This document shows positions 37,449 to 45,284 of a stretch of 64,000 nucleotides of DNA, piece after piece. The DNA lies in NCBI GenBank assembly GCA_044238145.1, contig JBIIDT010000003.1, forward strand, positions 1 to 64,000. The letters run 5' to 3'. The stretch is from QWPN01 sp044238145. GTDB taxonomy: Bacteria > Planctomycetota > Planctomycetia > Pirellulales > UBA1268. The stretch's first letter is position 1, and every line of letters begins with the position of its first letter. The position numbers and the translations under genes were made by a program. The notes beneath the pieces were generated by a model. That model was given only the letters and a program-made list of their open reading frames with translations, did not search any database and was not told the DNA's origin.

Positions 37449-38735
37449 CTAACCCTGCCCGCCCGACGGCTCGAAAAATGCGGGAATCAGCGCGTCGACC
37501 TGGAGCAGGCCGCTCCGCGACAGCACCGGCTGGGGACGGAGCGACTCGAGCCGCCCCTCCGCCTCCAGGGCCCGCCACTGGTCAGCCCACTCCGCGACCG
37601 GGTCGACGCCGAACTTCCGCCGCAGCCGCTCCACGTCGAGCCGCCCCTTCTTGAGACCGAGCACGGTCTCGCGGATCAGGAGTTCGCGGGGCGTGGGCAC
37701 GAGGCCGCGGCGGATCGGCAGCCGACCGGCCTCGACGTCGTCAAGATAGCCGTCCCAGTGCGTGTCGTTCTGATAATGGACGCCCGAGAGATGGCCGAAG
37801 CTGGCGACACCGAGGGCGGCGAGGTCGGCGCCTTCCCAGAGCATGTCGCGATAGCGGAACTGGACGCGGTCCGGATCACGGACGAGCGTGTAGCCGCTCG
37901 ACACGACGTAGCCGGCGGCCTCGAACCGCTCGAACGCCCAGGCCACCCAGGCCCGCTTCGTCGGCCAGTCGGCGACGGGCACCTCGCCTCCTCCGTCCTT
38001 GGCGTCCTTCACGAACACCGTGTTGAAGGGAAGCTCCATCTGGTAGATCGTCACGCTGTCGGCGCCGAGGGCGAGTGTCTTCTCGACCGTCGTCCGCCAC
38101 GACTCGAACGTCTCGCCGACCATGCCGGCGATCAGATCGACGTTCGTGCTCGGGAATCCGGCCGCCTGGATCCAGTCCCAGGCGCGGAGGATCTCGGCGG
38201 ACAGGTGAGCCCGGCCGTTGGCCTCGAGGATCGAGTCGTCGAAGTTCTCGACCCCGAGCGAGATCCGCGTCATGCCCAGGGCCTTGAGGGCCCTGACCTT
38301 GGGCTCCGAGAGCGTGCCCGGCTCGCACTCGAACGTCACCTCCTCGGCGCGGTCCCAGCCAAAGCTCTCGTGCAGCCCCGCCACGAGCCGCTGCAGTTGC
38401 TTCACGGAGAGAAACGACGGCGTGCCGCCGCCGAAGTAGACGTATTTCAGCGGCCGGCCGGCGATCGCGCGGCGGGCGGCCACGATCGCCGCCTCGCGGG
38501 CCAGGGCCTGCGAATACCGCTCCACGTCGACCGCGGCCACGTCGGTGTAGACGCGGAAGTAGCAGAACTTGCACCGCTTGCGGCAGAAGGGCACGTGCAG
38601 GTAGAGCCCGAGCGGCGCCGCCGTGGGGGCGGCGTCGAAGGCAGCGAGCACCTCCGGCACGGCTTCGGCATGCCACCGCGCGAACGGCGGATAGTTGGCG
38701 ACGAAGTAGCTACCCGGCTCGGTGGCGTCGCTCAT
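37449..38735 (-). CDS. HemW/HemN-like radical SAM protein
   Basis: The 428-residue protein has the radical SAM motif CRKRCKFC (Cys 51, 55, 58) in LYLHVPFCRKRCKFCYF, the YFGGGTPSFLS loop, EVTFECEPGTL, RISLGVENFDD and NVDLIAGMVGET. The HemN_C-like C-terminal region starts near residue 300. HemW proteins are heme chaperones, and HemN is oxygen-independent coproporphyrinogen oxidase. The CxxxCxxC followed by Tyr-Phe differs from the Cys-Asp/Ser-Phe that follows in many HemW members, and 428 residues is somewhat longer than HemW. The real substrate is therefore unclear. It is the first gene of a three-gene minus-strand set with the DUF116-like/polyprenyl synthase fusion and the chorismate-lyase-like protein, which suggests a role other than heme. 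Confidence 0.75.
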   Translation of the reverse strand: MSDATEPGSYFVANYPPFARWHAEAVPEVLAAFDAAPTAAPLGLYLHVPFCRKRCKFCYFRVYTDVAAVDVERYSQALAREAAIVAARRAIAGRPLKYVYFGGGTPSFLSVKQLQRLVAGLHESFGWDRAEEVTFECEPGTLSEPKVRALKALGMTRISLGVENFDDSILEANGRAHLSAEILRAWDWIQAAGFPSTNVDLIAGMVGETFESWRTTVEKTLALGADSVTIYQMELPFNTVFVKDAKDGGGEVPVADWPTKRAWVAWAFERFEAAGYVVSSGYTLVRDPDRVQFRYRDMLWEGADLAALGVASFGHLSGVHYQNDTHWDGYLDDVEAGRLPIRRGLVPTPRELLIRETVLGLKKGRLDVERLRRKFGVDPVAEWADQWRALEAEGRLESLRPQPVLSRSGLLQVDALIPAFFEPSGGQG

Positions 38736-38930
38736 GGTGTCATCCGGCGGCGGTCGCGGGCTACGGGGAGGGTCCTGCCGCCGGCAGCGGTCGTGCCGGG
38801 TCTGCGGGGGTGGAGACTGGTCGCATCAGTCTATCCTGATCGTGGCGGGGGCCGGCCGACGGCGTGATTTGCCCGGGTGCCAACCGCGAACTAGCCTCCA
38901 CCCGAGGTGTCCGTCCCCAAGGAGTCCGTC

Positions 38931-39851
38931 ATGGAATACGTCGCCATCGCCGCCGCCGTCGCGATCCTCCTCGTCGTCCTCATGGGCGTCCGGGTCGTGC
39001 CCCAACAGAGCGCGTCCGTCGTGGAACGGCTCGGCCGGTTCAACGGCGTGCTGACGCCGGGCCTCAACGTCATCATCCCCTTCGTCGACAAGATCGCCTA
39101 CCGTCACACGCTCAAGGAGGTGGCCGTCGACATTCCCGAGCAGGTGTGCGTCACCAAGGACAACGTGCAGGTCGCCGTCGACGGCGTGGTGTTCCTGCAG
39201 GTCGTCGACGCCAAGCTCGCCTCCTACGGCATCGCCAATTACCACTTCGCGGTGTCGCAGCTCGCCCAGACCACCATGCGGTCGGAGATCGGCAAGATCG
39301 TCCTCGACAAGTGCTTCGAGGAGCGGAGCAACATCAACGCGGCCGTCGTCGCCGCGATCGACGAGGCGGCCGCGGGCTGGGGCGTGAAGGTGCTGCGGTA
39401 CGAGATCAAGAACATCACCCCGCCCGACACGGTGCTGGTGGCGATGGAGAAGCAGATGCAGGCCGAGCGGGAGAAGCGGGCCACGATCCTCCAGTCCGAG
39501 GGCCAGAAGCAGTCGGCCGTGAACATGGCCGAGGGCCAGAAGCAGAAGGTGGTGCTCGAGTCGGAGGCCCTGCGGCAGCAGCAGATCAACAGCGCGGAGG
39601 GCGAGGCGGCCGCTATCATCGCCGTGGCCGACGCTACCGCCCAGGGCATCCGCCGGGTCGCCGACGCGATCCGCTCCGAGGGGGGCCTGGAGGCCGTGCA
39701 ACTGCGGGTCGCGGAGCGGCTCGTCGAGCAGTATGGCAAGCTCGCCAAGGAGACGAATACGATGATCCTGCCGGCGAACTTCGCCGACATCGGCAGCCTC
39801 ATCGCCGCGGCGATGGCCGTGGTCAAGCGGGGCGACAAGACCGCCTCGTGA
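38931..39851 (+). CDS. SPFH/stomatin-like membrane protein (paraslipin type)
   Basis: The 306-residue protein has an N-terminal transmembrane helix (about residues 4-24) and a band 7/SPFH domain (VVPQQSASVVERLGRFNGVLTPGLN; RRHTLKEV-like, here YRHTLKEVAVDIPEQ; NITPPDTVLVAMEKQMQAERE). A long coiled coil (about 170-250, rich in Glu, Gln, Lys) is followed by a hydrophobic end. Such proteins form membrane microdomain scaffolds, often with an NfeD partner. The nfeD-like gene follows after 37 bp. I chose the ATG at 38931 because AAGGAG (38918-38923) is correctly placed upstream; a GTG at 38907 would add 8 residues. Hopanoids made by nearby genes are the bacterial lipids usually linked to such microdomains. 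Confidence 0.92.
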   Translation: MEYVAIAAAVAILLVVLMGVRVVPQQSASVVERLGRFNGVLTPGLNVIIPFVDKIAYRHTLKEVAVDIPEQVCVTKDNVQVAVDGVVFLQVVDAKLASYGIANYHFAVSQLAQTTMRSEIGKIVLDKCFEERSNINAAVVAAIDEAAAGWGVKVLRYEIKNITPPDTVLVAMEKQMQAEREKRATILQSEGQKQSAVNMAEGQKQKVVLESEALRQQQINSAEGEAAAIIAVADATAQGIRRVADAIRSEGGLEAVQLRVAERLVEQYGKLAKETNTMILPANFADIGSLIAAAMAVVKRGDKTAS

Positions 39852-39888
39852 CGCCGCCGATCCGCCCGCAGGATTCACGGAGGATGCG

Positions 39889-40323
39889 ATGAACGACCTG
39901 CTTACCCCGTCCGCCTTCTGGCTCGCGCTGGGCTTCCTCCTGATGGCGGCGGAGCTCGCGTCCGGTGCGGCCGTGCTCATCTTCTGCGGTTTGGGGGCGC
40001 TGGCGGTCGGCATCCTCCTCACCCTCGGCGTCGCCGTGCCGGCGCCGTGGCAAGTGGTGCTGGCCGCGGTGCTGGCCCTCGCCTCGACGCTCCTGTTCCG
40101 GCCGCTGCTCCGCCGGTCGCTGAGCGGGCACGCCGAGTACGCCGACCACGTCGGTGCTCTCGTCGTGGCGCAGACGCCCGTCGAGCACGACGCGCCCGGC
40201 ACAGTCCGCCATCGCGGCACCGTGTGGCAGGCCCGCACGGCGCGGGGCGAATCCCTGGCGGCGGGCGACAAGGGCGTCGTCACCGGAGTCGAGGGGATCG
40301 AGCTCCGGATCCGCCGCGCCTGA
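39889..40323 (+). CDS. NfeD-like membrane protein
   Basis: The 144-residue protein has two or three transmembrane helices (about residues 8-70) and a C-terminal OB-fold domain (about 85-143) with VGALVVAQTPVEHDAPGTVRHRGTVWQA and a closing VTGVEGIELRIRR. This is the short NfeD (YbbK-partner) type without the protease domain. NfeD proteins work with SPFH proteins, whose gene lies 37 bp upstream, and the pair is a conserved two-gene operon. The role is thought to be membrane quality control, but the mechanism is not settled. It is convergent with the TIM-barrel gene, with only 4 bp between the stop codons, and no terminator hairpin fits in that gap. Confidence 0.88.
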   Translation: MNDLLTPSAFWLALGFLLMAAELASGAAVLIFCGLGALAVGILLTLGVAVPAPWQVVLAAVLALASTLLFRPLLRRSLSGHAEYADHVGALVVAQTPVEHDAPGTVRHRGTVWQARTARGESLAAGDKGVVTGVEGIELRIRRA

Positions 40324-40327
40324 TGGC

Positions 40328-41341
40328 TCACAGGCCGCGGGCGGCCCGCAGGTCTTCGAAGTCGCGGAGATGGTAGGCCACCTTCGCCTTGTCGAGCACC
40401 CGGCACAGGCCGCGGAGCGCGATGCCCATGCCGTCCGGGCCGCTCGTGCCGCCGAACTGGCCGCCGCCGCGGACGTGCGGCTCGAGGTCGAGGAACACGC
40501 CCGGAATCCCGCGCCGCTCGAGCTTCTTCGTGAGCGCCGGCAGCATGCCCCGCAGGTCGGCCAGGATCCGCTCGTGGCCGCTCGCCCCGAGGTCGGCGGG
40601 CACGAAGTTCGAGAGCTTATCTTCCTCGACATGACCACCGCGCTTGGCGGTCTTGACGGTCGATTTGTAATCCTTGATGTGGACCCAGCCGAGCCCCGGC
40701 TTCATCGCCTCCCACTCCTTCCAGACCTGGGCCGGCGAATAGCCCTGGCAGAGGATGTTGGCGGCGTCGAACACGAGCACGAGCGCCGGGTGGTTCACCC
40801 GGCGATGAATCTCGGCGAGCAACCGGCCCGAGCGGCCGACGAGATTGGCCTCCACCTCCAGGCCGAACGTCAGGTCGGAACGATGGCAGGCCTCGGCGAT
40901 CTTGCCGAGCTGGTCCACCGTCTGCTCCAGGTGGTCCTCCGGCCGATCGTCCTTCGGCGGATAGAAGGAAAACCCGCGGATCAGCTTCGTCTCGAAGGCA
41001 TGGGCCAGCTCGCAGGCCTTGGCCACATCCTTGGCGAGGTACTGCTTGAAGGGCACGTAGGTGTTCTTCGTGCCGTCGGCCTTGTCGAGCAGCTTCACCT
41101 TGCCGATCGGCGAGGCGATCGAGGCCACGTTGAGGCCGTACTCGTCCTCCAGGTGCCGGATCTTCTGGATCTCCGGCAACGTGAGCTTCATGACGTTCTT
41201 CACGCCCTTGCCCACGTCGATGAATCGCAGGCTGTAGTACTCCAGGCCGATCGCAGCGAGGGCCGAGAACTGCTCCACGGCGGTGAGGTGAAAGGCGGCC
41301 TCGTCGGCGAGGGCGGAGAGGAGGACGTGGGGCTGCGGCAT
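40328..41341 (-). CDS. xylose-isomerase-like TIM-barrel protein
   Basis: The 337-residue protein belongs to the AP endonuclease 2/sugar phosphate isomerase superfamily. Repeating strand-helix units include IGLEYYSLRFIDV, GLNVASIASPIG, KLIRGFSFYPP, LTFGLEVEANLVGR, LVFDAANILCQG, LGWVHIKDYK and FLDLEPHVRG. The metal ligands (Glu in GLEVE, Asp in FDAAN, His in WVHIKD, Glu in LDLEPH) are present, so it should be an active metal-dependent isomerase or epimerase of sugars or inositols. Such proteins are abundant in planctomycetes, and the substrate is unknown. Start is the ATG at 41341; it has no operon partner in sight. Repeat copy B lies 96 bp upstream of the start. Confidence 0.8.
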   Translation of the reverse strand: MPQPHVLLSALADEAAFHLTAVEQFSALAAIGLEYYSLRFIDVGKGVKNVMKLTLPEIQKIRHLEDEYGLNVASIASPIGKVKLLDKADGTKNTYVPFKQYLAKDVAKACELAHAFETKLIRGFSFYPPKDDRPEDHLEQTVDQLGKIAEACHRSDLTFGLEVEANLVGRSGRLLAEIHRRVNHPALVLVFDAANILCQGYSPAQVWKEWEAMKPGLGWVHIKDYKSTVKTAKRGGHVEEDKLSNFVPADLGASGHERILADLRGMLPALTKKLERRGIPGVFLDLEPHVRGGGQFGGTSGPDGMGIALRGLCRVLDKAKVAYHLRDFEDLRAARGL

Positions 41342-41436
41342 GGGATCGGGTTCCTGGGCGGGCGGACGTCGTTGACGGTTAGGGATTGTAGCCACGTCCT
41401 CAGCGGGCTGCCCGATCGGCAACCCCGCGCCGGGTC

Positions 41437-41566
41437 GGGGGTGCCCATGCCCTCTCGCCGGACGTTCGTTTCGGCCCTCCAGGCCTCCACTCACTGCGTG
41501 TCGGCTGCGCTGCGCCATCCTGGCTGCGCTTGCCTCCCCAGCCCGCTCGAAGGCATGGGCACCCCC
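41437..41566 (-). repeat. dispersed repeat element, copy B (perfect 15-bp terminal inverted repeats)
   Basis: A 130-bp element lies in the 278-bp space between the TIM-barrel gene and queF. Its ends are perfect inverted repeats: GGGGGTGCCCATGCC (41437-41451) and its exact complement at 41552-41566. The interior, read on the minus strand, matches copy C through GGCAAGCGCAGCCAGGATGG and similar segments, and has the GAACGTCCG core at 41459-41467. It has no coding capacity. The structure resembles a MITE or palindromic extragenic element. I see no clear target-site duplication. Confidence 0.8.
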
Positions 41567-41619
41567 TCCTGGAGCGCCGATTGGGATTCTCGGAACGGCG
41601 GTCCCTAGTTGGAGTCCGA

Positions 41620-42003
41620 CTAAAAACCCGCCAGGTGGTCGGCGGCGGGGTGCGACACGGCGATCCGGGAGCGGATGCCGCCGCGGGGCGTGAACTCGGC
41701 GAGCAGCGTCATGCGCCGCGGGTGGATCACCGCGACGAGGTCGTCGAGAATGCGGTTGGTGACGTTCTCATAGAAGATGCCTTCGTTGCGGAACGCCTGG
41801 AGGTACAATTTCAGGCTCTTGAGTTCCACGCACAGTTTGTCAGGGACGTAGCGGAACGTGAGCGTGCCGAAGTCGGGCTGGCCGGTCTTCGGGCACATGC
41901 TCGTGAACTCCGGACAGATGTGCTCGATCACGTAGTCGCGGCCGGGAAACTGGTTCGTGAAGGTTTCCAACTGGTCGCGCGAGGGCGGTTTGAGGGTGCT
42001 CAT
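41620..42003 (-). CDS. queF: NADPH-dependent 7-cyano-7-deazaguanine reductase (QueF)
   Basis: QueF reduces preQ0 to preQ1 in queuosine synthesis, the only known nitrile reductase. The 127-residue protein is the short, unimodular (YkvM-type) form: HICPEFTSMCPKTGQPDF holds the catalytic Cys (about residue 36). ELKSLKLYLQAFRNEGIFYE binds substrate, and EFTPRGGIRS closes the fold. It is divergent to queC with only 18 bp between the two start codons (42004-42021), so both promoters must overlap coding sequence or the transcripts are nearly leaderless. queE follows queC, so three queuosine genes are grouped here. queD, folE and tgt are not seen in the window. Confidence 0.95.
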   Translation of the reverse strand: MSTLKPPSRDQLETFTNQFPGRDYVIEHICPEFTSMCPKTGQPDFGTLTFRYVPDKLCVELKSLKLYLQAFRNEGIFYENVTNRILDDLVAVIHPRRMTLLAEFTPRGGIRSRIAVSHPAADHLAGF

Positions 42004-42021
42004 GATGCTGCAGAGTGTGCC

Positions 42022-42738
42022 ATGAACACGCCCGCTGCGAAACCCTCCGCCGCTCCCGGCCGCTCCGCGGTGGTCCTCCTCTCCGGCGGCCTGGATTCCG
42101 CCACCGCCGCGGCCTGGGCCGCCCGCGAGGGGTTTTCGCTGTCCGCGCTCTCGATCGACTACGGCCAACGGCACCGCGTGGAGCTCGACGCCGCCCGCGC
42201 GGTGGCCCGCGCCCTCGGGATCGCCGACCACGTCGTCCTGCCCGTCGACCTGGCCGCCTTCGGCGGCAGCGCGCTGGTGGACGCCGCGATCCCGGTGCCC
42301 AAGGGCCGCGACGAGGCCGCAATCGCCTCCGGCATTCCCGCGACCTACGTGCCCGCCCGCAACACCGTCTTCCTGGCGCTCGCCCTGGCGATGGCGGAGA
42401 CCCGCGGCGCCGACGCGATCGTGCTGGGCATCAACGCCGTCGACTACAGCGGCTATCCCGACTGCCGGCCCGAGTACCTGGCCGCCTTCGCCCGCATGGC
42501 CACGCTCGCCACGAAGGCCGGCGTCGAAGGCCAGCCGCTCGAGTTCCTCGCACCGCTCGTCGACCTCACGAAGGAGGCGATCATCCGGCTCGGCTTGTCA
42601 CTCGGGCTCGACTACGGCCTCACGACCAGCTGCTACGACCCGGGCGCCGACGGCCGGCCGTGCGGATCGTGCGACTCCTGCCGGATCCGGGCGGCGGGCT
42701 TCACCGCGGCGGGTGCCGTCGACCCGCGCTGCGACTAG
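42022..42738 (+). CDS. queC: 7-cyano-7-deazaguanine synthase (QueC)
   Basis: QueC converts 7-carboxy-7-deazaguanine to preQ0 with ATP and ammonia. The 238-residue protein has the PP-loop LLSGGLDSATAAAW, SIDYGQRHRVELD, the YVPARNTVFLALALAMAE block and IVLGINAVDYSGYPDCRPEYL. Zinc-binding cysteines occur near the end: TSCYDPGADGRPCGSCDSCRIR. The first 14 residues are a polar tail before the PP-loop strand. The ATG at 42022 is 18 bp from the divergent queF start. queE follows after 2 bp, which makes a queC-queE operon. Confidence 0.95.
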   Translation: MNTPAAKPSAAPGRSAVVLLSGGLDSATAAAWAAREGFSLSALSIDYGQRHRVELDAARAVARALGIADHVVLPVDLAAFGGSALVDAAIPVPKGRDEAAIASGIPATYVPARNTVFLALALAMAETRGADAIVLGINAVDYSGYPDCRPEYLAAFARMATLATKAGVEGQPLEFLAPLVDLTKEAIIRLGLSLGLDYGLTTSCYDPGADGRPCGSCDSCRIRAAGFTAAGAVDPRCD

Positions 42739-42740
42739 CC

Positions 42741-43439
42741 ATGCGGATCGCCGAAATCTACGCGTCGCTGCAGGGGGAAGGGCTGCTCGCCGGCACGCCG
42801 AGCACGTTCGTCCGCACGAGCGGCTGCAACCTGCGGTGCGTCTGGTGCGACACGCCGTTCACGTCCTGGCGGCCAGAGGGACGGGACATGTCGGTGGACG
42901 AGGTGCTCGCGGCCGTCGCGGTCCACGCCCCACGACACGTCGTGGTCACCGGCGGCGAGCCGCTCCTCGTCGACGCGGTCGTGCCCCTGTGCGCCGAACT
43001 GCGGCGGTGCGGGTTGCACGTCACGATCGAGACGGCCGGCACCGTGCTGCCGGCAGGGGGCGTGCCCGCCTGCGACCTGATGTCGATCAGCCCGAAGCTC
43101 GCCTCGTCGGCCCCACCCGCCGACACGCCGGGCGGCTGGGCCGCACGGCACGCGGCGGCCCGGCGGCGGGACGACGTCCTCACCGTGCTCGCCGCGTCGG
43201 CCCCCTACCAGTTCAAGTTCGTGGTCGAGACGGCGGCCGACATCGATGAGGCGGTCCGCTGGCTCGACGACCTCGGTCCCGCCATCGACCACGATCGCGT
43301 GCTCCTCATGCCGCAGGCGCGGACGCCCGAGGAACTCGCGGATCGGTCGGCCTGGCTGGCGGGCGAGTGCGACCGCCTCGGCTTTCGCCTCGCCCAGCGG
43401 CACCACATCCTCTGGTTCGGCGGCCGCCGCGGCACGTGA
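42741..43439 (+). CDS. queE: 7-carboxy-7-deazaguanine synthase (QueE, radical SAM)
   Basis: QueE rearranges 6-carboxy-tetrahydropterin to 7-carboxy-7-deazaguanine with SAM, an Fe-S cluster and Mg2+. The 232-residue protein has IYASLQGEGLLAGTPSTFVR, the cluster motif CNLRCVWC (Cys 29, 33, 36) followed by DTPF, VVTGGEPLLV and ETAGTVLP. The HTI-type C-terminal part has FKFVVETAADIDE and MPQARTPEEL. The start lies 2 bp after the queC stop. It acts one step before QueC, and QueC one step before the divergent QueF. The chain lacks QueD in this window. Confidence 0.95.
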   Translation: MRIAEIYASLQGEGLLAGTPSTFVRTSGCNLRCVWCDTPFTSWRPEGRDMSVDEVLAAVAVHAPRHVVVTGGEPLLVDAVVPLCAELRRCGLHVTIETAGTVLPAGGVPACDLMSISPKLASSAPPADTPGGWAARHAAARRRDDVLTVLAASAPYQFKFVVETAADIDEAVRWLDDLGPAIDHDRVLLMPQARTPEELADRSAWLAGECDRLGFRLAQRHHILWFGGRRGT

Positions 43440-43475
43440 CCGGTTCCGATCACGAAGATGACGACCCTGCGGTGG

Positions 43476-43504
43476 TTGCCGGGCGACGGCGCGCAGCTTA
43501 TCCT
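43476..43504 (+). promoter_or_regulatory. candidate promoter of the TetR-family gene
   Basis: TTGCCG (43476-43481) and TATCCT (43499-43504) are 17 bp apart in the 88-bp space after queE, each matching consensus in 4 of 6 positions. Transcription would start near 43511, about 17 nt before the ATG at 43528. The region is short, so a self-binding operator would overlap this promoter; no palindrome is clear. Confidence 0.35.
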
Positions 43505-43527
43505 TCAATCGTTTTCGGGGAATCACC

Positions 43528-44226
43528 ATGGCTGCCAAACGATCGAGTCCCGCGGTTCGTCCGCTGCGTGGCCGGCCCAAACAGGCCGCGGCCCGCAAGC
43601 GCCCCGTGCGGATGCAGCTGCTGCACGAGGCCACGCGGTTGTTCGCGGCCCGCGGCTTCGACGGCGTCACGGTGGACGAGGTGGTGGCGGCCGCGAAGGT
43701 CAACAAGCGGATGGTCTACCACTACTTCGGCAGCAAGGACGGGCTCTACATGGCCGTCCTGGAGCGGGCCTACACCGGCCTGCGGCAGAGCGAAGAGGGG
43801 ATGTTTCCGCCCGCCATCTGGTCCGAACCCACGGCCGCGATCCTCGCCAACGTCGTGGCCACCTACTTCCGCTTCTTCATGACCCACGCCGACGTCGGGC
43901 GGATCCTGCTGTGGGAGAACCTGCAGGGGGGAAGCCACCTGCGGCGCGTGACGCCGGCGATCTCGAAGAGCCCGATGCTCGCGCCCCTGCAGCGACTGGT
44001 CCGGCAGGGCGAGGCGGACGGCTCGCTGCGCAGCGGCATCGACCCGCAGCACCTTCTCGTGAACCTCTTCGGCCTGTGCCAGATCTATTTTTCCAACCGG
44101 CACACGATGTCCCATGCCATCGACCTGGACCTCACCGATCCCGCGGTGCTGGAGAAAGGCATCGAGCAGGCCACTGCGGTGGCCATCGCGGGGCTCTGCC
44201 CGCCGGGCCCGGACCGCGGCCACTGA
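43528..44226 (+). CDS. TetR-family transcriptional regulator
   Basis: The 232-residue protein has a basic N-terminal tail and a TetR HTH (about residues 28-75: LLHEATRLFAARGFDGVTVDEV, split as LLHEATRLFAARG and FDGVTVDEV, then KRMVYHYFGSKDGLY). The ligand domain (about 90-225) is all-helical, with YFRFFMTHADVGRILLWEN and a TetR_C-type end. It would repress genes until it binds a small molecule. The targets are not evident: the downstream gene is convergent and encodes a duplicated membrane protein, and the upstream genes make queuosine. It may act on itself or at distant sites. The ATG at 43528 follows a candidate promoter. Confidence 0.88.
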   Translation: MAAKRSSPAVRPLRGRPKQAAARKRPVRMQLLHEATRLFAARGFDGVTVDEVVAAAKVNKRMVYHYFGSKDGLYMAVLERAYTGLRQSEEGMFPPAIWSEPTAAILANVVATYFRFFMTHADVGRILLWENLQGGSHLRRVTPAISKSPMLAPLQRLVRQGEADGSLRSGIDPQHLLVNLFGLCQIYFSNRHTMSHAIDLDLTDPAVLEKGIEQATAVAIAGLCPPGPDRGH

Positions 44227-44244
44227 TGACGGCGGCCGCCCCGC

Positions 44245-45267
44245 TCAGGCGGGCTTCGCCGGGGCGTGTCCGCGCGGCCCGAACGCCAGCACGGTCGCGG
44301 CGCCGACGGCCACCACGAGCATCCCCGCCAGGAAGAACGGGCTGATCGCGGTCGTGGGCGTGCCGGTAAGCGCCAGCGTGGCGAGCGTGTTGATCACCGG
44401 GGCGCAGCCGAACACCACCGGCATCACCGTGAACGGCTTGCCGCCGAGGTTGAAGGCGAGGATCGTGCCCAGCGCACCGAGGGCGCCGAGGCCGCCGGCC
44501 GCCAGGCTCCACAGGGTGCCGCCGAGCCGCCAGTTGCCCGTGTCGCCCATGGGCACGAGAAGCGCCAACGGCACGAGCACGGCGATCAGGAAGTAGGCCA
44601 CCCCGATGCACAACAGCGGCCGCAGCCGACTGCCCCCCATCGCCCCCTGCCCGCGGTGCAGCACCGGCCCGTAGCCGCCCCAGCAGACGAGCGTCATGAC
44701 CGTGGCGAGGAGCACCTCGACGAGCCGCTCGGCCTTCTTTTCGACCGTCGGCGGCGCGGCGGCGGACGACTCCACCGCGGCCGCAGCCGGCGGAGGCGCG
44801 TGCGCCGCGGCCTGCGGCTTGAAGACCAGCACCGTGACCGCACCGGCTACCACCAGCAGCAGGCCGGCGAGGAAGGGCGCCTTGAGCTGGTCGAAGGCCC
44901 GGTTCATGACCGCGGTCAGCAGCGTGTTGACGACCGGCGCCCCGCCGAAGATGAGCGGCATGACGTAGATCGGCTTGCCGCCGAAGCCGATGGCGAGGAT
45001 CACGCCCAGGGCGCCCAGCGATCCCGCCACCCCGGCGAGCAGGCTCCAGAAGACGCCCTTCGCGGTCCAGCCGCCGCGCTCGCCCCAGCGGGCGAGCAGG
45101 GCCGCGGGAATCAGCACGGCGATCAGGAAGTAGGCGGCCCCCACGCACACGAACGGCCGCAGGCTCGACTGCATGGCATCGCGGCCGAAGTGGAGCACCG
45201 GGCCGTAGCCTCCCCAGCAGAGGGCCGTGAGGGCGATGGCGGCGAGCATTCCGCAGAGTTGCAGCAT
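44245..45267 (-). CDS. integral membrane protein with internal duplication (EamA/DMT-like)
   Basis: The 340-residue protein is made of two homologous halves (residues about 1-152 and 182-340), each with about four hydrophobic helices. Both repeat CWGGYGPVLH, a PFVCVGAAYFLIAVLIP or PLLCIGVAYFLIAVLVP segment, SLGALGVILA or GALGALGTILA, GGKPxxVMPxxFGxAPVxNTL, and FLAGxLxVxxGAxTVLxF. A low-complexity Ala/Pro linker (153-180) joins them. This recalls drug/metabolite (EamA) transporters, which also arose by duplication, but I do not recognise the exact family or substrate. GAGGAG lies just before the ATG at 45267. It follows the GT9 glycosyltransferase gene by 17 bp on the same strand, so a role in envelope glycan export is possible. 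Confidence 0.7.
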   Translation of the reverse strand: MLQLCGMLAAIALTALCWGGYGPVLHFGRDAMQSSLRPFVCVGAAYFLIAVLIPAALLARWGERGGWTAKGVFWSLLAGVAGSLGALGVILAIGFGGKPIYVMPLIFGGAPVVNTLLTAVMNRAFDQLKAPFLAGLLLVVAGAVTVLVFKPQAAAHAPPPAAAAVESSAAAPPTVEKKAERLVEVLLATVMTLVCWGGYGPVLHRGQGAMGGSRLRPLLCIGVAYFLIAVLVPLALLVPMGDTGNWRLGGTLWSLAAGGLGALGALGTILAFNLGGKPFTVMPVVFGCAPVINTLATLALTGTPTTAISPFFLAGMLVVAVGAATVLAFGPRGHAPAKPA

Positions 45268-45284
45268 GGGAACTCCTCGAGGGG

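Noticed and set aside
41342..42021. preQ1 riboswitch near queF or queC
   Set aside because: The 18-bp gap between the starts is too short, and the space upstream of 41620 is downstream of queF and is largely filled by the repeat.
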